Assembly (NCBI GenBank): GCA_964036315.1
Contig: OZ038495.1
Span: 24,797,690 to 24,861,689, forward strand
Direction of reading: 5' to 3'
Length of the DNA: 64,000 nucleotides
Source: Acanthosepion esculentum
Lineage: Eukaryota; Mollusca; Cephalopoda; Sepiida; Sepiidae
Shown: piece after piece, positions 33,397 to 45,829 of the stretch
How the letters are laid out: each line of letters starts with the position of its first letter
Numbering within the stretch: position 1 is the first letter of the stretch
Position numbers and translations under genes: made by a program
Notes under the pieces: generated by a model
Seen by the model: the letters and a program-made list of their open reading frames with translations, nothing else
Databases searched by the model: none
Told to the model about the DNA's origin: nothing

Positions 33397-34336
33397 TGTT
33401 GCGGACCCGATAAAGTAAAAAAAAAAGAAATATAATAAGACGTGCTCTTTCCACCGGACAAACGTACAAAGTGAAAAGAAGTAGACAGGCAAAACAACAA
33501 AAGGTTAAGAACAAACATACATTTTATTAGAGTTTAACAAGTAGTGTCTTCAGTGAAGACCTTCAGTAAATGTACTGGAAAATGTAGTTGAAGAAGAGGC
33601 CAAGTAGATTGTCTTCAGTAAGGTACTGGAAATATTGTAGTGAATGAAATTTAATTGACTTGAGTGAAGACCATCAGTAAGATACTGGAAATATGGTAGT
33701 TGACAAGATAAGAATCCGCGCCAAAATTTAAATCCAAGATGGCTATATGGCGGGAACGAGTTCTTCGAGAAGAAAGGTTCAGAAAGTCAGTTGTAATGCA
33801 TAGTGAACGTACGGCAAGGAAAAATACTCACTGCGAGAGTTTATAATTGTGAGGGTATGTAATTCTTTTAAAAGTAACAGGTTCTGAGAGGACAGTTCGA
33901 AGAATATGAAAAAATGCTTGTTCATCAGGTTGGAAGTTTTTTGAAAGTTCCTGGGAGTTGAGCAGCTCTATAAAGATGTTAGCCTCGGGACAAGAAATCT
34001 GTCATCGCAAGGTGACGACCGTGTCGTATACGTTAAGATACCGAGACGAGCCATGAGGTCTAGGCAAGGTTTTGCCGAATAAAAATCTCTGCCAGTATCT
34101 ATGGGTTCACCGGCGAGAGACAATTGAGCCAGCCCAGCCGATGGTCAGACGACCACGGGGTGACTGATTTTGAAAAGCCAAATTTGCCGTGACGTCAACG
34201 CAAAAGCGCGCGAAAATATGAATTCTTCCTCATCTTCGGCTAAGACAACGGTTTACTACTATGACTGACCGAACGTGAGAGGAAGGGGTGAAAAGTCGCG
34301 CGTGCGTCACAATGAAGGTGGGGGTAGCATGAATCC

Positions 34337-34340
<4 letters not shown>
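33397..34340 (-). mobile_element. Probable solo LTR (about 944 bp), minus orientation
   Basis: On the minus strand it runs from TGTGGGATTC (34340) to GGGTCCGCAACA (33397), with TG...CA ends and an AATAAAATG polyadenylation-type signal near 33515. The flanks are both TA-repeat (ATATA / TATAT), so the target duplication cannot be verified. It interrupts the segmental-duplication block exactly where block B continues without it (43800). Confidence 0.55.
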
Positions 34341-34707
<367 letters not shown>

Positions 34708-34729
34708 CACGTTAGGCAACTCTGGTGGA

Positions 34730-37700
34730 CAGCCCCGCGACTAAACTATGTTGCAGTCTTCGCCATTTCCTAGCTCGCACATGCTACATCATATGACCGA
34801 CTGCTACTACTATTCTCGACCTTGTCTTTACCAAATAACACATCATGTCGATAAGCAACCATCGAAATAAAACTAATCCAGCTAAAAAAAACAAAAAAAA
34901 ACAAACACCTAAACGCTTCAACATTTCTTTCTCCAACATTCGCGGTATTCGTACCAATTTCTGCAGTGTGGAATACCTCCTCTTCCAACAATCTCCGGAT
35001 ATCCTAGCTCTCTGCGAAGCTAACCTTAACTCTGAAATACCATCCTTTGAGCTCTCGATTCCTGGCTATCTTACTCACTTTAGGAAGGACCCTAATGTCC
35101 ACATACATGACTTGGGAGTTCATGCCTGCGAATATCTCCCGTTGGCTAGTGAACTTTTTCTTGAATCTCCAGCTCATTCTAATATGTGCCTCCGTCTCTC
35201 TTACAAAACTCAGTCAGCTATCACTTCTTCATTTACCGTTCCTCTTCCTCTTATGAAAGTTGCGTGCTAGATAGTATTTCTGACAATATACACAAGACCA
35301 TCTCTCTACATCTGTTTGCAATTATATTTGTGTTCGGTGACTTTAACGCCCACCATACCAAGTGGTTTAATCACTGTGTCACTGACCATGCTAGCATCCA
35401 AACCCTGAACTTCTCAATTATTCAATCCCTCACGCAAGTGATGGACTTCCCCACGCGTTTCTCTAGTAATCCTGATGAGCAAGCTTCTCTTCTTGATCAC
35501 TTCTTTACATCTATCTATGACTCATTTCGTACTCTGCAGCACTGATCTCTTGGCAGCTATGAGCATGCGGTAGCTTCTGTAAACATCTCGTTCCGGTCTA
35601 CCACCAGCAAAGAACCTACTACCAACAGAATATCTTTCGGATATATATGAGCTGATAACTTCCTTCTTGACATAATTTGGAATGAAACTTATAAACCTGT
35701 TCAAAAATTGCGCCTCAGGGGACTCCTCCTCGGTGAAAGCCGGCACCGAGGTTTTAATTCCAGCACGGAAATTCCAAATGAAATCACGTTCACCTCCTTG
35801 GTTCTCACCTGCATGCTCGGTCGCTATAGCTAATTACTTCTTGCTGTAGAAGAGAGACATGTCTGATTGCAACAGAATGCTCTTTCTGTCTGCTCGTAAT
35901 GCGTGCGAACGTGTTCTCAAAGAAGCGAAGTTTCTGTTTGCTGATAGAATGAAACAGTGTAAAGCATCTCAGAAGTTCGGTTCTAGAGATTATTAGTGGC
36001 TCTGCAAGAGTGCGTTGACAACAGCAAATCCTCATTAACTCCTCTTTTCAATTAATTTGAAGTCCTAACATCGACTGTAGATAAGGTTGAATTCTTTGTC
36101 CAGAAGTTCTCTTCCAACTATACACTCGACGCATCTAGAGTACCTCCACACTTGATTGCCACCTAAGAACGGTGTCTCTATTGGGCGCATACATGGTTTC
36201 AGACATCATTTCCAAACTAGACTCCCACAAGGCAAGCGGAGGTGACGGAATCCTGGCTTTCGTTCTAAAGAAATGTGCTCCTGATCTGGCTCCAGTTCTT
36301 TCCAAATATTACAACAAATGCCTCGCTGTTTCTGCTTTCTACCTTGTTGGAATTCTTTCTCTAGTTTCTTTTTTAAGAACTCTGGAGACTCCTCTGACCC
36401 CTTCAATTATCGCCCTATTAGTCTCTTACAGATTTTCGGCAAATTTTTCGAGGCTCTAATCAATAATAATAAGGTTTGTTGTGGATTCCGGGATGAATCC
36501 GATATCAATGAATAACAAACGCCAGGAATGGATAAGGAAAATAAATGTATTAACGTAATAATAAAAAACTGGTAATACGGGTTAGTAGATCCAGGAATGC
36601 GGGTTAGTAGCAATAATATATATACAGTCTTGGTATTGAAGTATCGCGGTATGACTCCTTACTGAGTCTACGTGCTCGCTAACTGTGACGCTTGCTGCCG
36701 TCTCTGTGTGTGACTTACTCTACTACTACTTTTCTGTCGTTCCGTCTCAACTCCTTCACCCTTCACTCCTTCACTCTTTGGGTATTCACTGGTAGTAGTA
36801 TATGTATACCTTGGGTGAGTCCATTTGTGTGAAAAGGGGAGACCCCTTAACAAGGTTAAACATTTTACTTCTTACACCCTCCTCTCATACAAACAATATG
36901 GCGTCCGTTTCGCCACGTCTAACGCTGATATGTAAATGGCCATCACTGAATATGTATATCAAGTTCTTGATAATAAAAGCGAAGCTCGAGCTGTCGTTCT
37001 AGATATCTCAAAGACGTTTGACAGGGTTTGGCGCACTAGTCTTTTACTCCAGCTCTAGGGCTACGGTATTGCAAGCTGATTTAATCGAATCATTCCTATC
37101 AAATCGTGAAATGAATGTCATTTTAAACTGACTTGCTTCCAGATCCTTTCACATGAACGCAGGTGTCCCCCAATCCTGTATCCTACGTTGTTTCTGAAAT
37201 TTACTACCGGTCTTCCTGATCTCATCAGTTCCCAAATAGGTATTTATGCAGATGACACTACCATTTACTCATCTCTCGATAAAAAATCCATCAGAGCTGA
37301 TAAAGTAAATATGGCTGCTGCCCTTGAGAAGGACCTCCAAACAGTGGTTAACTTGGGCAGGAAACTGCTTTCATTTAACCATCATATAAAAATCTTTCTG
37401 TCTGCTATCAGCATGGCTGATGCTGGAAACCGAGAGAACAACACACTGTGCCTTCTTTGCCTCAAGTTTTCAATGATTTTTTTTTTTCTGGTCAGCGTTC
37501 ATCATCAGAAAATCCAAAGAAGAATCGATCCTGACTTGGCATTTCGACTTCAGTCACTTTCTCACCTACCTGTCTTTTCTACAAATGTTTTCATGGCAGA
37601 TGTTCTGAAGAGCTTTTTTCCCTTGGTGTCTTGACTGCATGAATTTTAGTGTACCACTACATTGGTATCTTGGTATTTTGGTCCCACCCGTTTACTGTTC

Positions 37701-37970
37701 AAATATCTATATACAACTTTCTAGCCCAGAAGTTTGTTTTTTTCCCGACTGTGAAAATCCCTTCCGTTTACTTGCTTCCCTGATAACTACAATTTCCAAA
37801 CATTTAAATGCAACGTCAACCGCCATTTTCAATCTTCTTGAATTCCCTTCATCTTTCTCCTTTCCTCAATCCTCCCTATACTCAGTCTTTTCACTCACTT
37901 TCACTCCCTGTAACCCCAGGCGTACTAGCGGTATGCCCGCCTTGCTTGGAGTCAAATGATTAAAACAAAA
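34730..37970 (+). mobile_element. Jockey/CR1-type LINE, nearly complete but dead
   Basis: The endonuclease begins about 34915 (FNISFSNIRGIRTNFCSVEY, then SPDILALCEANLNSE). Its FVFGDFNAHHTKWF block is at about 35330-35370 after a shift, and QASLLDHFF follows. The linker is at 35800-36100. RT starts with SHKASGGDGILAFVLKK (36210-36270) and continues as SDPFNYRPISLLQIFGKF. After the inserted LTR it goes on as AVVLDISKTFDRVW (about 36990-37035, motif A), a VSQ/VPQ-like block (37160), and IGIYADDTTIYSS (about 37235-37275, motif C). The C-terminus and 3' end close at 37960. Numerous frameshifts and stops. Confidence 0.85.
36477..36852 (+). mobile_element. Solo LTR (376 bp) inside the Jockey-type LINE
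   Basis: Begins TGTTGTGGATTCC and ends CCCCTTAACA, with an exact 5-bp target duplication AGGTT at 36472-36476 and 36853-36857. The LINE frame is interrupted between LINNN and KHFTSY. It is the intact relative of the deleted LTR at 12091-12299. The + orientation is assigned from TG to CA relative to the LINE and is arbitrary for transcription. Confidence 0.88.
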
Positions 37971-38009
37971 TCTTATTACCGAAAAAAAAGAGATTCAGAA
38001 TAAACCAAT

Positions 38010-38530
38010 TCTGTTTTTTTTTTATATTTTTATGGTTCAACCTTTAAAATGACTGTTGAAAATACACGGTATTTTAGAACAGCAACTATGGTGTTTGACA
38101 TAAAACAATGGAAACTTCCACGATACATTTTACATCGCAGATTATATGCTTTAATAGTTATTACATCATGTAAAACAATTATTGTACCTCTGCTTTGCTG
38201 AAGGAGAGATGAAAATGATACTGTCGACCATCAAACACCGTGGCGATATAGAGTAAGTTGAAATAAATATTTGGTTACGATTGGCTTTGATTACATTCTC
38301 GTAATTCATACTTTTCTTGACATTTCTTTTTATTGCTAGTTGAAAATGGAATCTTCACGTTTAAATTTCTCATGCAATGAATATAAATTTCACTGTGTGT
38401 GATAAGTGCATATGTAGCCTTCCTGTTGTCACTTACTATAATGTTTAAATCGTTCAAATTCGAATGTCATGATCTAATTGCTTCAAACAATGAGCTTCTG
38501 TTTATTCTATTTATTCAATATCAGGAGTAT
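38010..38530. repeat. Segmental-duplication module, copy B
   Basis: Uninterrupted version of the module at 28740-29930, also matching 45000-45480: ACTATGGTGTT, TTACATCATGTAAAAC, GATGAAAATGATACTG, GTGGCGATATAGAGTAAGTTG, GAATATAAATTTCACTGTG, ATTGCTTCA in order. No coding frame found. Confidence 0.7.
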
Positions 38531-38764
38531 TAGCAAAAACACAGGAGAGTTCCATGGTAGTTTAATGTTAAACAAAATATTTTAGTAACATGTTACGTTG
38601 GAATTAATTCCATAATCACTGGATGGTTCACATGTATGGCTATATGAAAAACTAATTTCTGTCATTACTCTCCCTTAGATTTACTTTTAACACCTCTGTT
38701 AATTCATTCATTCCTTCATTCATTCATTCATTCTTTCTTTCTTTCTTTTCTTCAGCTGTGACTA

Positions 38765-39000
38765 AACATTTTTATTCTTTATGTGCCGTGTACCTTCATG
38801 ACGTAGCCCTTCACATCTTCCAGTCCCTTGTAGCACTTACTAAGTTTTGTATTTTTGTTATTTATCCCAAAACTTGTTATGCTATCTATTTGTTGAAGCC
38901 CATCAAGTATGTTATGTCTTGCTTTTCTCTGTCCTTCTTTCTCTCAGCCTGTCCTGTAAGTATCAGATTTTTCAAGCCCTCCTTTCTACAGAAGGACACG
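38765..39000 (-). mobile_element. RTE-type LINE C-terminal scrap
   Basis: TGTGCCGTGTACCTTCATGA...GTAAGTATCAGATTTTTCAA is the same stretch as 42660-42860 and 28965-29160 (ORF2 end, minus strand). Confidence 0.6.
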
Positions 39001-39899
39001 TAATTGCTATTTTCATGTTTTGCGCTTTCAGCTAGAAAAATTAGCCGAAGAAGGCAAAATAACAAACTTATTTCTGGACAACAAAATTGTCCTGGAGTGA
39101 GGCTGGAAACGAATATTCGAAAATATTATGAGATATTGCAGTGACTGCACAATTGTTCAAACCTAATTTCGTGGTGCTGATTTCAGATACGAAATTCGTT
39201 TTCACTCATCGCATTTAGATTTTTTTTATATATCTAACATGTATATATGTATGTAAAAGGTCACGTGTATATGCATTCAAGGCTACCATATGTATCCTAA
39301 TTGGAACATTGTGTTTGTTTTTTAAAATTTGGAATTTTATGATTTGCATTCTTTAAAAAAGAAAAGCATTACATAATGGAAACTGTAAACGACCTACGTT
39401 TGGCCCTGTGGCTTAAGTTTCATTTCGATAAAATTAAATCCTCTTTAAATTTGAATTCCCGGTATGCATGGACGTAACAGTATATATGATTATGCTTATT
39501 TTGTTTTTCCAGATTCTGTCAGCGAATACATATCTCTACAGTAGCTTCAGGCACTTCAGAGCAATGAGGATGCCTTTACAAGGTTAATTCATTCAGTTAC
39601 GTATATTGCGATTTTATGACAGTTGCATAGCGCGAAGCAATTACACTTCTCCTGAGAAGTGCTTACTTTCATTATTTTGACTGTGAAATTGGAAATCTGG
39701 ACAAATCTTGAACCCCACACATCTGTTGCAAACCCTGTTAAAATGGATTATCAATGTGATTTATTCGCAAGAAGACAGCCTTCTATTTTTCTGTGCGGAT
39801 GCTTTGAACATATCCACGATGCTATGCAGACCTGTCCACAACTCAGGTGACCTTCCTGTCCCTAAACAATAAGCATATAAAAATCCTATTCCATCATCA

Positions 39900-40995
39900 T
39901 ATGCGGAATTACCTTCAGAGGTAAATAATTCTATTCGGTCTCTTCGGAAGACATTGTCTCTGTTTATTCAGGAGCAAATGGCAATGAGTCCCATTAGATC
40001 ACCCAGAAATACCTCAACGTCATTGCCCGTGTTTTGTTCCTATCTAAGCAGTAGTCAGATCTCCTGGCATCTCGGCTTAAGTAGTTGAAATTGATAACGG
40101 CACATCTAAGGATCACGAGTTTTCGGACATGAAACAATGACGCCGCTTTGTTCTTCGATATGTACAAAAGATTGTGTTAGTGCGCAAATGTCTCTGGATT
40201 GTTTGTTTTCCATGTCTTCACACAATTCCTCAAATTGGCGTCTTTTCATAGAATCTTCCAAGCGAAGGCTGCACTCTTTCTCTATAAGAATACATTCCCA
40301 TTGTCCACTCTGTCAATCTGAAAGAATCGTATAACAATATGGAGCCCCTTTTGTAATCTGTCAAGTACAAGCAGTACAAGTGGAGGCACCGTGGAGACCT
40401 CAATGTCACTGGGCTCCTTATGGGAATACAAGCGGGTTTCTATGGTTGCTTTCTCTGTCTCAAATGAAGAATTTCATGAAGGCCCTGCTAAAAAATGGTG
40501 CTGCCTTCCGACACCTGTGGACACTATTCTCAGCTCTTAGTTCTGCTAAGGTCAAGTAGGACACATTCGTTGGACTTCAAATCCGAGTAGTGCTGAAAGA
40601 TAAGGTATTGTAAAAGCTTCTTACCTTGAATGAACTGAAAGCGTTTCAGTTAGTCTGTCATGACTTCATTGGTAGCACACGGGATTCAGATTACTAAATG
40701 TTATGCGTTTATGAGGACATAGATGGCGAATGTCACTCAAAATCCACTTTCTCAATTCCCACATTACCTTGTTTCCCCGGATGCTCAGAGCAGTGAGCGA
40801 TAAGCATGACGTAATGTTCCACCAAGATATTACTAAGATGGAAAGAAACTATCATGGCAAACGGAAACCCAGCATGGTGAGGGACTTCTGGAGGATGCTT
40901 CTGTGCGGCATACTCAATAAATACTCGAGATCGTAAAAGATCTGACTTCTGACAATCTGCTTTATTATCAGGTGCATGTATTACATGAGCCAAGT
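39900..40995 (+). pseudogene. Uncharacterised conserved-protein relic, copy B
   Basis: Broken plus-strand frames give, in order: SVSSEDIVSVYSGANGNES-like (39935-39995), VHSVNLKES-like (about 40300), YKWRHRGDLNVTGLLMGIQA (40378-40437) with CFLCL, and then a 68-codon frame (40730-40936) with MSLKIHFLNSHITLF and FHQDITKMERNYHGKRKPSM. This is the C-terminal block of the same family as 31750-32110. The His-containing LNSH and FHQDI motifs look conserved. Many stops; not expressible as one protein. Family function unknown to me. Confidence 0.65.
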
Positions 40996-42040
40996 AATTT
41001 AGTTCTGCCAGTGCCCAGTTTCTGTGCTGGTTTTTTCTGTAATATGTCTTTTGTAATGCAAAAAAATAAGCACCTTCTATTTGGAATTTATATGCTGTAA
41101 AATAAAAATATCATATGCACAATTAAATTACGACTAGATGTAATAGAGTAAAACTGTTCAGAAATTTAAATTCAGTTCATCAAAATTAGGAAAAAGAAAC
41201 ATCAAATTCACATATTTTCCTCAGATAATAAAATATGCCCCACTACCAAAAACAAACTTCGATCTTTAGTCATTGAAATACGTCTCTGCTGTTTCTATTA
41301 CGACTGAACAATTTGGAAATTTTCTCCCATTCAAATTGCCTTTGGAGTTTAAAAACAAGAAATAGTCAGACGAGCCAGGCTTTAGTGAGTGAGATAGATA
41401 TGCGATGAATTCAAATTCTCCATGTTATCTGTACGTCTAATCTTAACTTAATTCAAAACACATATATAGGGAGTTACAATTTTAGATTTGTCCGTCAGTG
41501 TATATAGATAGGGATAGATTTTATGACATAAGAACATAATGTTTATTGAAATAAACAAGGTAAGAAAAAATGAGGGTCCTTTTTCTATTCTTGGCCATAA
41601 CTATATACGTTTTATATCTTGTATAGAGTATTCAAATTCGATCTCAAAGTCACAGATTATTTTACTATTTTTATTTTCACAGTCTTTGGATTTTGCGACA
41701 AGAAAAAACGAAGGCTCATTGGAATAGCGAATGATGCTTTCAAAATCTCAGCAAAGTATTAAATAGAATAAAATGGTTAGAAATGAAGAAAAGTGTACTG
41801 AACTGTTTTTAATATCAGTCCTCCTATATAGCAGTGAATACTGGACAAACTTTCTCACAGAGGGAGGAGATACATGTAGCTACAGAAATGGGATTTGAAA
41901 TAAGAATTCTGAATACACCAGGAACCGAACATTTGAGCAACGATGATTTTATTAATTATTTAAAAGAATGTATTTATTGAAAATAATAATTATTTGATAA
42001 TAACTACATTTGAAATTAACTTGAAAAATATGACGAACCT
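40996..42040. other. AT-rich DNA, no feature recognised
   Basis: No recognisable coding or repeat content up to the flank shared with block A (42045). Confidence 0.35.
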
Positions 42041-42129
42041 AAAAATATTGCTGCTACAATTTATTTTTAAGCATATTTTAATAAATTCTTTCGCGTATTC
42101 AGAAATATACTCCATCTGTTATTCTCTCT

Positions 42130-42425
42130 TTCACGGTGGAGTAATGAAATAGCGGCTTCGATTGTGAAATCGGAGAGCCGAATTCGAATTCCAATCAGAT
42201 CCATTGCTTCGACTTACGTACTAATATCTTTAGGAAAGGTATCAATCTTTTTCTTCTCCGCCCCACCCAGCTATGGTTAAATAGATCGGGTTCTATAGCC
42301 TTTGATGGCAACTAGTCTACCACAGAAAGAAATGGCAACCTACTGCGGGAAAATCTGCCTCGTCAGTCATGTATCGAAAGATACATGATTGCCTAAGCGT
42401 GTATTACGCTTGTCACATAACTGAC
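42130..42425 (+). repeat. tRNA-like SINE present only in block B
   Basis: A tRNA-like start (GTAATGAAATAGCGGC, then B-box-like GAATTCGAATTCC near 42180-42192) is followed by a body with GAAATGGCAACCTACTGCGG. Two adjacent small hairpins end it: TCATGTATC-GAAA-GATACATGA (42367-42388) and AAGCGT-GTATT-ACGCTT (42395-42411). Block A (32165-32185) lacks the segment at the same place, so it inserted after the duplication or was lost from A. Confidence 0.6.
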
Positions 42426-42429
42426 CGAT

Positions 42430-43110
42430 TATTTATTATCATTTTCCACTACCTTCATTCATTTTTTAAAATATCTAACATTTGCTATCATTTTTTAAAT
42501 AATTAGTTGCATTTGTATGTGGTGAAATTCTCTTTTTTATAATTTTCAGTATTAACATTTTTCTTTAACTTAGATTTCAATATCGACGTAGAGTTACTTC
42601 CCTTGCTGTGACCCGCTTTCCAACGTGTAGAAATGTTATTTGTAAATATTTCTTCTTCTATGTGCCGTGTACATTCATGACGTAGTGGAATATTATTCTC
42701 CAAAATCTCCTGTCCTTTCTAGCTCTTAATAAATGTTGTCCTATGGTTATTTCTTCTAAACCTTGTTCCGCCATCAAGCTCCATATGTCAGTTATGCGTT
42801 TCTTTCCTCTGTCCTTCTTGCCATCAATCTGCCCAGTGAGTATCAGATTTTTAAAATATATTTCTTCATGTGTCCTAGAAATTTCAACTATCACTTCCTA
42901 ATGTCAAATATAAGTTTCGCTTTTGCTCACATCTTTGGTCTATGGTAGCCTTGACATCCTTCTCTAGAACCATATTTCTGCTACCTCAAGCCTCTTCTTC
43001 TTCTTTGAGGAAATTATCCAGCATTCAATGCCATGCAGATGTACTGGTTTTACGTAACTTTTCAGTACTATTTTCTTTGTTTCTAAATGTTTTTCTGTTT
43101 CATATACGGC
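42430..43110 (-). mobile_element. RTE-type LINE 3' end, block B copy
   Basis: Includes the minus-strand frame 42894-42658 with NLILTGQIDGKKDRGKKRIT (ORF2 C-terminus), and the 3' UTR at 42620-42430. It is paralogous to 32180-32870, junctions included. Confidence 0.7.
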
Positions 43111-43129
43111 TGTGAATATTGAAAAATTT

Positions 43130-43248
43130 TCTTTACATATGTAGAAGAGATGTGAAGCAACAGAGATGTGGGTCTAGAGCCGGATGCTGAGAAAACTGTG
43201 GGCAGAACATGTTACCAAACGGAAGTTTTAAAAATATAAGAACATAAA

Positions 43249-43328
<80 letters not shown>

Positions 43329-43351
43329 ATGTATATATATATATATATATA

Positions 43352-43416
<65 letters not shown>

Positions 43417-43690
43417 AATCAGAAAGACAAGTAATTTCTAGAAGACATAATACGGAAAGTGATTTTGGAGATTTTAACACTCTCAGAATATATTGAAGGG
43501 AAAAATGAAAACCACTGGTAACTTGCCTATAGAATTTGGGTGAATGGATGGCAAAACGTGACAAAAGTATAGTTGAAGAGCCAAATATTGCCAAGGGCTA
43601 CAAGAGACATGAAATTGTGGAGAATGAAAACCTCCCAAGTCCTGAAAGGACATGGTGCATAAAAAATAATTTTAAAATTATCCTCATGTA
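43130..43690 (+). mobile_element. RTE-type LINE C-terminal fragment, block B copy, split by a microsatellite
   Basis: Starts after TTTCATATACGGCTG as in 32880 and contains the same plus-strand LINE end (TGAATGGATGGCAAAACG, CCTCCCAAGTCCTGAAAGGA). A (TA)n(TG)n array of about 160 bp (43249-43410) sits in its middle; block A lacks this array. Confidence 0.65.
43249..43410. repeat. (TA)n(TG)n compound microsatellite
   Basis: About 72 bp of TA units, a mixed section, then about 55 bp of TG units. Confidence 0.97.
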
Positions 43691-44049
43691 ATTATTTGTA
43701 ATTATTTGTATTTGTAATTATACTGTATGAAGCCGGATTTTAAGTTTGGAGATTTTAATCGGAAATCCCCTAATAGAACTAAAAACCTCCATTAGGATGA
43801 TGTCAATGCTTTTCATGTTATGAAACTATGTTTGTTTTAATCATTTCACTACAGACAATTACTTACTCTTAGTGTTCTTACAGCAACCTCCTTCAGTAAA
43901 CATCTACCTTAAGTGGCTCTAGGGCCTTGTATAGAATGAACATTAGTAACAAAAAGTGAATCAAAAGAAAATAGATACAGCATGTGATTGCGCCTTCTTT
44001 CTCGCTGACATGAAGATGAAAGATAATAATTAAAGGTCTACTGCTAAGA

Positions 44050-44660
44050 AAGTTGGTTCACAGTGTCGTACTGGATAATTTTACTCTTCATAATCTATCT
44101 TACATTTCTATAAGCCTACCATGCGTCCATGCATTGAATATTGCTGTTACATCTCGCCTAGTTCTCCTCCAATACATCTGGAGATTCTTGATAAAATTCA
44201 AAGAAGACTCTGCAATGTTATTGGTCCTGAAGTGGAATCTCGCCTTCAGCCACTTTCCCACAGCCGTCATCTAGCTTTCCTGTAACTTTCTATAAATACC
44301 AGTATGGTAATTATTCTGATAATTATGGTAATTAGACTTTATGAATTCAAACGTATTACTAGATTTTCGGCAAGGTTCCATCATTTTACAGTTGACATGG
44401 CTAGATGCAACCTTAAGTTCTATATTAACAGTTTCTTTTATCAAACTTCTCCGTCGTGGAATTCTCTTACGTCTTTTTGCTTTCCAGTCGAGTTAGATCT
44501 TCAAAAATGTAAATGCAATCTCAATCGTTATTTTCTGTCTTCTTAATTTCTGTTCTTTTATTGTTCACAATACTTAATAATGTTTTTCTTTTTCTTATAT
44601 TATTTCCCGTTTAGTAACTCCCAACGTCTTAATGGATTTTCTACCTTGCATGGGATGAAA
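44050..44660 (+). mobile_element. Jockey/CR1-type LINE C-terminus and 3' end
   Basis: Residues MRPCIEYCCYISPSSPPIHL-like (44110-44180), LDKIQRRLCNVIGPEVESRL (44186-44246), then SPSWNSLTSFCFPVELDLQK (44445-44505) and the ending CTTGCATGGGATGAAATG. Same end as 37560-37970. Frames are shifted. Confidence 0.75.
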
Positions 44661-44999
44661 TGATTGAAAAATAAGTTAGTTGAAATTTCTAGAAGACTCT
44701 AGGAAATATAGTTTGGAAAATTTAACACTAAATTGGAAAATTATCATGGAAATGTGCGAACATGGCCAAACCGAATAAACGCTATCTTTTTCCATGTCTT
44801 TTTGAGCATTCGGATTGAATACCATGATTCAACTCGTGGTAGATGCCACCCATTTCTCAGACACATTAGCGTCTCTCCTACAATATCCTCTTTGCAGCTA
44901 ACATCCGATGTTAGTTTGTTGGAAAAAGAACGTAATGTACAAAATGTACTGTGTGCAGGGAACCAAATCTATATTTAATAAACTTTTGAAATGGTTACA

Positions 45000-45480
45000 T
45001 ATTTCCGATATATTTTTATGATTCATCAACTGACTGCTGAAAGAACATTGTATTTTAAAACAGAAACTATGGTGTTCGAGGCAGAACAGTGGAAATCTGT
45101 CACATTTTACAAATTGTGTTTATACGCTTTAATACTTATGACATCATGTAAAATGACGCATTAAAATAAAGTAAATGGAATAATGACTTTATCTGTGTTT
45201 TACTGTAAGAACGATGAAAATGATACGGTAAGCCATGAAACATCGTGACTATATAGAATAAATTGAGATATATATTTGGTTACGTCTACATACCCTAAAA
45301 TGTTTGATTATGTTCTCGTACTTCAAACTTTTCTTGATATTTCATTTTTCTTGCTCGTTGAAATTTCATAAGATACTGGATATAAATTTCTTAGTCTTTT
45401 CGGTGATAAGTGTGTGTATAGCCTTTCCGTGCTGACTTACCATAATGTTTAAAGCTGTCAAATTCATAACGTCCTTACGA
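45000..45480. repeat. Segmental-duplication module, copy C (partial)
   Basis: CTATGGTGTTCGAGGCAGAA, GACATCATGTAAAATGACGC, GATGAAAATGATACGG and TATATTTGGTTACGTCTACA line up with copies A and B. The match fades after about 45480, where a LINE scrap begins. Confidence 0.65.
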
Positions 45481-45484
45481 AATG

Positions 45485-45720
45485 TGCACATGGACTGTTT
45501 CTTCTTCTCACTAAAATCTACAAAAATACTTTGCAGCTTCTTCCTTTTCCGCTAAAGGTTCCAGTCTTTAAGAACGAGGCAAACCGTCTGAACCTTCTAA
45601 CTAGCGGCATAGTATACAACTATCTATTTTTGGCAAAGTACTAGCTGCTCTAATCAACCCGAATCGGTTAAACATCTCACTTCGCAAGGTCTTTTCTCAG
45701 ACATGCTATTTGACTCCATT
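45485..45720 (+). mobile_element. Jockey/I-type LINE RT scrap
   Basis: TKIYKNTLQLLPFPLKVPVF, then KNEANRLNLLTSGIVYNYL correspond to the RT start (VPVFKKG...NYRP block). Heavily decayed. Confidence 0.5.
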
Positions 45721-45829
45721 GTTGACTTGTTAAAGTTAAATCGGGAAATAGACGAAAGAAAAATATACAAAACAAACAAATAAATGAAATATATAAATGG
45801 GTAAAGTAATAAATAATACGAGGGTTTCT

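Noticed and set aside
35186..35545. Stand-alone endonuclease gene around the GDFNAHH motif
   Set aside because: Upstream and downstream frames continue the same Jockey-type LINE, which is broken by frameshifts.
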